A stretch of DNA of 9,147 bases from Alphaproteobacteria bacterium (GTDB lineage: Bacteria; Pseudomonadota; Alphaproteobacteria; Rhodobacterales; Rhodobacteraceae). The notes under the pieces were generated by a model, which had not been told where the DNA came from, searched no databases, and worked only from the letters and a program-made list of their open reading frames with translations. Position numbers and translations under genes: made by a program. Shown piece after piece: positions 4,943 through 9,147 of the stretch (positions within the stretch are counted from its first letter, which is position 1; every line of letters begins with the position of its first letter). Where the stretch lies: NCBI GenBank assembly GCA_030424705.1, contig JAUHWJ010000042.1:1-9147 (forward strand). The letters run 5' to 3'.

Positions 4943-7492
4943 CTAGCGCTTCGTGAGCGCGAAGTCGCCGCCCGGATCGAGCCCGATATGGATTTCGCGC
5001 ACCGGCGCCTCGTTCACCACGCCTTCGAGCATCGCCTCTGCGATCGTCGGCGCGAGGTTGTTGGAGATGATCGCCTCTATGTTGCGGGCGCCGCTCTCCG
5101 TATCGGTCGCGCGGGCGACGATGGCGTCGATCACCGACCGGTCATAGGTTAGCTCGGCGCGATGCACGGCGGCCAGCCTGTCCCCAAGCCGGCCGAGCTT
5201 CATCGAGGCGACGCGCGCCAGCTCGGCCGGGCCGAGCGGCAGGAACGGGGCGACCGTGAGCCGCCCGAGGAAGGCGGCGGGGAACCGCCGGAGCAGCGCC
5301 GGGCGGATGCGCGCGGCGAGCGCCTCGGGGTCGATGACGCCCGCGGCGGCGGCTTCCACGATCTCCGCATCGCCGACATTCGAGGTCAGGATGATGAGCG
5401 TGTTGCGGAAATCGACGAGCTGGCCCTCGCTGTCCTCGATCACGCCCTTGTCGAAGATCTGGTAGAAGAGCTCGATCACGTCGCGATGCGCCTTCTCGAT
5501 CTCGTCGAGCAGCAGCACGGAATAGGGCCGCCGGCGCACCGCCTCCGTCATCACGCCGCCGCCGCCATAGCCGACATAGCCGGGCGGCGCGCCCTTGAGG
5601 CCGGAGATCGAATGCGCCTCCTGATATTCGGACATGTTGACGGTGATGAGCGCGCGCCGGCCGCCGAAGAGCATCTCCGCAAGGCTCGTCGCCGTCTCCG
5701 TCTTGCCGACGCCGCTCGGCCCGGCGAGGAGGAAGACGCCGGTTGGCTTCTCGGGCTCGCCGAGCTGCGCGAAATAGGTTTGCGCCCTTCGCGCGATCAC
5801 GCCGAGGGCGCCGTCCTGGCTGACGATCCGCTCCCTGAGGCGGGAAAGAAGATCGGAGGCGCCGCTCGCCCCGGCGCGGAGCATCTCCCCCGCCGGAATC
5901 CCCGTGAGGGAGGAGACGACATCCCCCACCGCTTCCGCGTCCACGAAGGCGTGGACGAGCGGCCCGCCCTCCTCGCGCAGCGTGTCGAGCTGAAGCCGGA
6001 GGTTGTTCGCCGCCTCGACGAGCGCCGGATCGTCAGGCCCGTCCCCCGCGTCGAGCTCGATCAGCTTCCGCGTCAGCCGCCGTTCCTCGCGCCAGCGCGC
6101 CTCCAGAACGCTCGCGCTCTCCTCTAGCCGGCTGCGCTCGGCGGCGAGGGCGCGGCGCCGCTCCCGCGAGTCCTCGTCGTCGAGGATGCGGCCTTCGCGT
6201 TCGAGCCGCGCATGTTCGATGGCGATGGCTTCGAGCCGCGCGCGCGCGCCCTCCAGCGCGGCCGGCGCCTCGGACTGGCTCATCGCGACGCGGGCGCAGG
6301 CGGTGTCGAGCACGCTGATCGCCTTGTCGGGCAATTGCCGGTCGCTGATATAGCGATCCGAGAGCCGCACGGCCTCGCGCAGGCCCTCTTCGAGGACGCG
6401 GACTCCGTGATGCGCCTCCAGCCGGTTCACCGCGCCGCGCAGCATCTCCAGCGCCGTGTCGGTCGAGGGTTCGGAGACGCGGACGACCTCGAAGCGCCGG
6501 GCGAGGGCCGGGTCCTTCTCGATATGGCGCTTGTATTCCCGCCAGGTCGTCGCCGCGACGCAGCGGAGCGCGCCGCGCGCCAGCGCCGGCTTCAGGAGGT
6601 TCGCGGCGTCGCCCTCGCCCTTCTGCCCGCCGGCGCCGAGGAGCATGTGCGCCTCGTCGATGAAGAGGACGATGGGCCGCGGCGAGGCCGTCACCGCGTC
6701 CACCACGTTCTTCAGCCGCTGGGCGAACTCGCCCCGCACCCCCGCGCCGGCCTGCAGCGCGCCGAGATCGAGCGCGAGGAGCCTGACGCGGCGCAGCGCC
6801 TCCGGTGCCCGCCCGGCGACGATGTGCTGCGCCAGACCCTCGACGACCGCGGTCTTGCCCACCCCGGCCTCCCCGGTGAGGATCGGGTTGTTCTGCCGGC
6901 GGCGGAGGAGCACGTCGATCAGCCGCCGCACTTCCGCATCCCTTCCGACGACGGGGTCGATGGCCCCCGCCCGCGCATCCGCGGTAAGATCGCGGGCGTA
7001 GAGCGTCAGCGGGTCGTCCCGCCGCGCCGGCGCCTCTTCGTCCGCATCGTCGGGCCCGGTCTCCGCCTCCGCGCGGGCGAGGCCGAGGAGGGGGGAAAGC
7101 GGGAGGATTCGGCCGCGCAGCGCCTCGTCGGCGAGCATCGCCTTCACTAGTTCCGCCGGCCCGATCCGCTCCGCGCCCACATGCGCCGAGGCGACGATCC
7201 AGGCTTCCTTGAGCGCCCTGACAATGCCGGAAGAGATCGTGGCGTCGCGCGATACGCCGTCCGGCCCCGCCGCGATCGCGGCGCGGAGATCTGCGCGGGC
7301 GCGGGCCGCGTCGACGCCGCAGCGTTCGAGATGCCGGGCCGCCGGGCCTGCGTCATCCTCGAGAAGTTCGACGAGGAGGTGCTCCGGCTCGATGAACTGG
7401 AGCCTCCTCGCCTGGCAATGCTCCGCCGCCCGGTTCAGCGCCTCGCGCGCGGCGCCGTCGAGCCGGTCGAAGAGAATGCCGATCTCGGACAT
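4943..7492 (-). CDS. clpV: ClpV/TssH, AAA+ ATPase of the type VI secretion system
   Basis: ClpV is the cytoplasmic hexameric unfoldase that pulls apart the contracted TssB/TssC sheath so the subunits can be reused. This 849-residue protein has the ClpB-like layout. The N domain (about 1-145) contains EPEHLLVELLED. AAA1 has Walker A GEAGVGKT (207-214), Walker B IVLFIDEAH (274-282), a pore segment AGVRGEF and arginines R332/R333. A coiled middle region (about 410-510) is rich in Arg and Glu. AAA2 has Walker A GPSGVGKT (591-598), a second pore loop GYVGYGGGG (638-646), Walker B VLLLDEIEKAH (659-669) and a sensor-2 GAR (801-803). All nucleotide-binding residues are present, so it should be active. 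The ClpB/ClpV distinction rests on the tss context and N domain. Its ATG overlaps the tssG stop by one base (TGATG, 7494-7490), implying translational coupling. vgrG follows after 9 bp. Confidence 0.98.
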   Translation of the reverse strand: MSEIGILFDRLDGAAREALNRAAEHCQARRLQFIEPEHLLVELLEDDAGPAARHLERCGVDAARARADLRAAIAAGPDGVSRDATISSGIVRALKEAWIVASAHVGAERIGPAELVKAMLADEALRGRILPLSPLLGLARAEAETGPDDADEEAPARRDDPLTLYARDLTADARAGAIDPVVGRDAEVRRLIDVLLRRRQNNPILTGEAGVGKTAVVEGLAQHIVAGRAPEALRRVRLLALDLGALQAGAGVRGEFAQRLKNVVDAVTASPRPIVLFIDEAHMLLGAGGQKGEGDAANLLKPALARGALRCVAATTWREYKRHIEKDPALARRFEVVRVSEPSTDTALEMLRGAVNRLEAHHGVRVLEEGLREAVRLSDRYISDRQLPDKAISVLDTACARVAMSQSEAPAALEGARARLEAIAIEHARLEREGRILDDEDSRERRRALAAERSRLEESASVLEARWREERRLTRKLIELDAGDGPDDPALVEAANNLRLQLDTLREEGGPLVHAFVDAEAVGDVVSSLTGIPAGEMLRAGASGASDLLSRLRERIVSQDGALGVIARRAQTYFAQLGEPEKPTGVFLLAGPSGVGKTETATSLAEMLFGGRRALITVNMSEYQEAHSISGLKGAPPGYVGYGGGGVMTEAVRRRPYSVLLLDEIEKAHRDVIELFYQIFDKGVIEDSEGQLVDFRNTLIILTSNVGDAEIVEAAAAGVIDPEALAARIRPALLRRFPAAFLGRLTVAPFLPLGPAELARVASMKLGRLGDRLAAVHRAELTYDRSVIDAIVARATDTESGARNIEAIISNNLAPTIAEAMLEGVVNEAPVREIHIGLDPGGDFALTKR

Positions 7493-8448
7493 CAGCCGCC
7501 CGCCTGCATCGTGCGAAGCCGGAGCCGGGCTGCGCCGTCGCGCCGGCGCGCCCGCGGGTCGAGGAAGCTCGTCCAGCCGAGTTGCGGCGGCCGCGCGCGG
7601 GAGAGCCGCGCGGGCGGCGTCTCCTTCGCCTCGACGACGAGCCGGAGGCGCGCCTCGCAGGTCGTCGGCAGCGTGGCGGCGGCGAGTTCGGCGGCGACGC
7701 GATGCCTCGCGCCGCCGGGCAGGAGGCTGCGGAACGCCTCTTCGTCCATAGGGCCGAGCGTCAGCTCGACGCCCGCATCCTGAAGCCAGGCGCGCCGCCC
7801 GAGGGAGGACCGGCCGAGCTGCGCGCCGGCTCCGCGCGCGCGGATCGGCGTCCTCTCCCGGTCCGGGAAGGGCGCCCAGCCGCCGATGAAGGACCGGCCC
7901 TTCGCACCCGTGCGGAAGATCGTCGCGAAGGCCCGTTCCACCGCGTGCATGCTGATAGGCCGCTGGTTCAGGAGCCCGGCGAGGCCCATCAGGGCGCGGA
8001 CGGAGGCGGTCGGCGGCTCCGCGCCCGCCCGGCCTGCAAGGGCCCGGATCGCGCGCCCCTGCGCCGTCTCCGCCGGGTCCCCCGCCGTTGCGGGCGCCTC
8101 GAGGCGCGCAATCTCGAGAAAGATCGCGAAGAGCCGGTTTCCGAATACGTCGAAGAAGTCCGCGGCGTGCGGCTTGCGCGCCGCGTGCCGCGCCAGCGGC
8201 TCCGGCAGCGGCCCGCCCGGCCCGAAGAGCGAGAAGGCGCCGGAAACGAGGGTCGCCGTATCGCCCTCTTTCTCGAACGCCTCGACGTCGCCCTCCGCGA
8301 AGCCCGACTTCAGCGGCGACCGGACCCGCAGCTTCAGCCCCGGCGTCGCCTCGATCGCGCGCACGGCCGCCAGCAGCTCGAAGCCTTGCGGCTCCCGCTG
8401 CAGGCGCGCTGTCAGATCAGAATCTGTTCGCCTGCCGTCGGCGGCCAT
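7492..8448 (-). CDS. tssG: TssG, T6SS baseplate protein
   Basis: TssG is a small wedge subunit of the T6SS baseplate. It binds TssF (usually one TssG with two TssF), TssE and TssK, and helps anchor the tail to the membrane complex. The 318-residue reading shows family features: an N-terminal LQREPQGFELLAAVRAIE (residues 16-33), FSLFGPGGPLPEPL (73-86), DFFDVFGNRLFAIFL (97-111), a C-terminal LGRRAWLQDAGVELTLGP (216-233), and LGWTSFL near the end. The length fits the family. The frame is open upstream to 9117, but that part overlaps tssF and is not TssG-like. I chose ATG 8448; ATG 8457 is the alternative, adding three residues. AAGGGG lies about 10 nt before 8448 but almost touches 8457. Either way the start lies 37-46 bp inside the end of tssF, and the stop joins clpV at TGATG, so the genes are probably co-transcribed and coupled. 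Confidence 0.93.
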   Translation of the reverse strand: MAADGRRTDSDLTARLQREPQGFELLAAVRAIEATPGLKLRVRSPLKSGFAEGDVEAFEKEGDTATLVSGAFSLFGPGGPLPEPLARHAARKPHAADFFDVFGNRLFAIFLEIARLEAPATAGDPAETAQGRAIRALAGRAGAEPPTASVRALMGLAGLLNQRPISMHAVERAFATIFRTGAKGRSFIGGWAPFPDRERTPIRARGAGAQLGRSSLGRRAWLQDAGVELTLGPMDEEAFRSLLPGGARHRVAAELAAATLPTTCEARLRLVVEAKETPPARLSRARPPQLGWTSFLDPRARRRDGAARLRLRTMQAGG

Positions 8449-9147
8449 TTCGCCCATTCCCCTTCGCGCTCCGAACGGATGACGCGCAATGTGCAGAAAG
8501 AGTTGACCGCCGCATAGAGCCCGAAGAACCGGGCGAGAACGGCGCCGAAGAGAAAGGCGGAGCCTTCGTCGGCGAAGCAGTCCTGATCCAGCCGCAAGGT
8601 CGCCTCCACCCCGCGGCAGAAGCCGCGCCAGCCGTCCTTGCCGAACCGCTCCGTGACGCGGGCTCCGGAAAGGCCGGCGACGCCCTCGATCTGGCGGCGC
8701 GCGGCGCGCGCCTCGTCGGGGCAGTAGAGCCGCAGATGCTCGCGCAGCGCCGCCGCCGCGTCCGCCCCCTCTACGAAGGAGAGCTGGTTCACGGAGATGT
8801 GGGAGACGAGGCGCCAGAGCCCGGCGTTCACCGGCGGCGCCGGTATCTGCGGCGTCGGGCGGACGGACCAGAACACGCCGTCCACCGGCGCGTCGACTTC
8901 GAGCCCGAGCCGCTTTCCGTCTCCCGCCGGGTCCCACTCCATCGGCGTTGACGACGGGATCGTCTCGGCAAGGCCGCGATTGGTGCAGACGAGATGCGCG
9001 AAGGCGACTTCCGCCTTCGGCTTTCCCGTGTCGTATCCGGAGTCCCGGAACGAGATGAACATGTCCGACCCGGCGCGCCCGAGGCCGGCGCCCGGCTGTC
9101 TTCGCGCCGTCCACCATGTCCGGTCCGGCGCCCCGGCGTCCGCGTGG
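8412..9147 (-). CDS. tssF: TssF, T6SS baseplate protein (5' partial; C-terminal ~244 residues)
   Basis: TssF is the main wedge subunit of the T6SS baseplate, working in the cytoplasm with TssG, TssE and TssK beneath VgrG. The frame is open to the window end, so the start is outside. Family proteins are near 600 residues, so roughly 40% is visible. The visible part begins around TWWTARR...DMFISFRDSG, then shows HLVCTNRG, LWRLVSHISVNQLSF and the conserved C-terminal block: FCRGVEATLRLDQDCF, AFLFGAVLARFFGLYAAVNS (up to 8515), FCTLRV and a WPPTAGEQILI end. The ATG at 9062 is internal, because the upstream codons continue the TssF pattern. The 3' end overlaps tssG by about 37 bp, consistent with the conserved tssF-tssG order. 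No frameshift or missing block is seen. Confidence 0.94.
   Translation of the reverse strand, partial: HADAGAPDRTWWTARRQPGAGLGRAGSDMFISFRDSGYDTGKPKAEVAFAHLVCTNRGLAETIPSSTPMEWDPAGDGKRLGLEVDAPVDGVFWSVRPTPQIPAPPVNAGLWRLVSHISVNQLSFVEGADAAAALREHLRLYCPDEARAARRQIEGVAGLSGARVTERFGKDGWRGFCRGVEATLRLDQDCFADEGSAFLFGAVLARFFGLYAAVNSFCTLRVIRSEREGEWAKWPPTAGEQILI

Noticed and set aside
3812..5152. 446-codon open frame on the plus strand opposite vgrG
   Set aside because: It is antisense to the well-supported VgrG, is rich in Arg/Gly/Glu from high-GC shadow coding, has no recognisable domain, and runs on into the clpV antisense region.
5162..7150. Long plus-strand open frames (5162-6127 and 6212-7150) opposite clpV
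   Set aside because: Both are antisense shadows of ClpV with Arg/His/Glu-rich low-complexity translations and no family motifs.
8458..9117. Extended start of the tssG frame up to 9117
   Set aside because: The upstream part overlaps the clearly TssF-coding frame and translates to Arg/Gly-rich sequence unlike TssG; the TssG homology begins near 8448.
1..9147. Frameshifts, tRNAs, CRISPR arrays, transposases or attachment sites
   Set aside because: All six genes read through without breaks, and I saw no cloverleaf-like sequence, regular direct repeats, transposase-like protein or terminal inverted repeats.

Overview
The window is very GC-rich, with strong G/C preference at third codon positions. 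It looks like chromosomal or large-replicon DNA of a high-GC proteobacterium. An alphaproteobacterium (Rhodobacterales/Rhizobiales type) is my best guess from protein style and codon use, but nothing here proves the lineage. I see six genes in total. I see no tRNA, rRNA, CRISPR array or insertion sequence.

Layout: (1) Positions 3-779 (+) hold the 3' part of a DppC/OppC-type ABC transporter permease, probably the edge of an unrelated uptake operon. (2) Positions 813-1460 (-) hold a small protein made almost entirely of MORN_2-type repeats, the architecture of YwqK-family proteins. (3) Positions 1598-3157 (+), divergent from it, hold a 519-residue mosaic protein. It has an N-terminal DUF4157 ('eCIS core', HELAH zincin-like) domain, a central domain with the His...Cys layout of permuted papain/NlpC-P60-like folds, and a low-GC C-terminal domain that reads like a BMT5/DUF2431-type Rossmann methyltransferase. 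(4) Positions 3182-9147 (-) carry a type VI secretion system (T6SS) block in transcription order tssF (5' end outside the window), tssG, clpV/tssH, vgrG/tssI. The genes are tightly spaced: tssF and tssG overlap, tssG and clpV share a TGATG junction, and 9 bp separate clpV from vgrG.

How they may work together: TssF and TssG are baseplate proteins, VgrG is the spike, and ClpV disassembles the contracted sheath. The DUF4157 protein lies tail-to-tail with vgrG, with only 24 bp between the stops. Its architecture (peptidase-like N-terminal modules plus a compositionally foreign C-terminal domain) is that of a polymorphic toxin or injected cargo. The divergent MORN_2-repeat gene is the only nearby candidate for an immunity or partner protein. 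The cargo and immunity roles are inference; the T6SS assignments are solid.

The most interesting item is the pairing of a DUF4157/eCIS-core protein with a T6SS spike gene, carrying a putative methyltransferase-like C-terminal domain of clearly different base composition.
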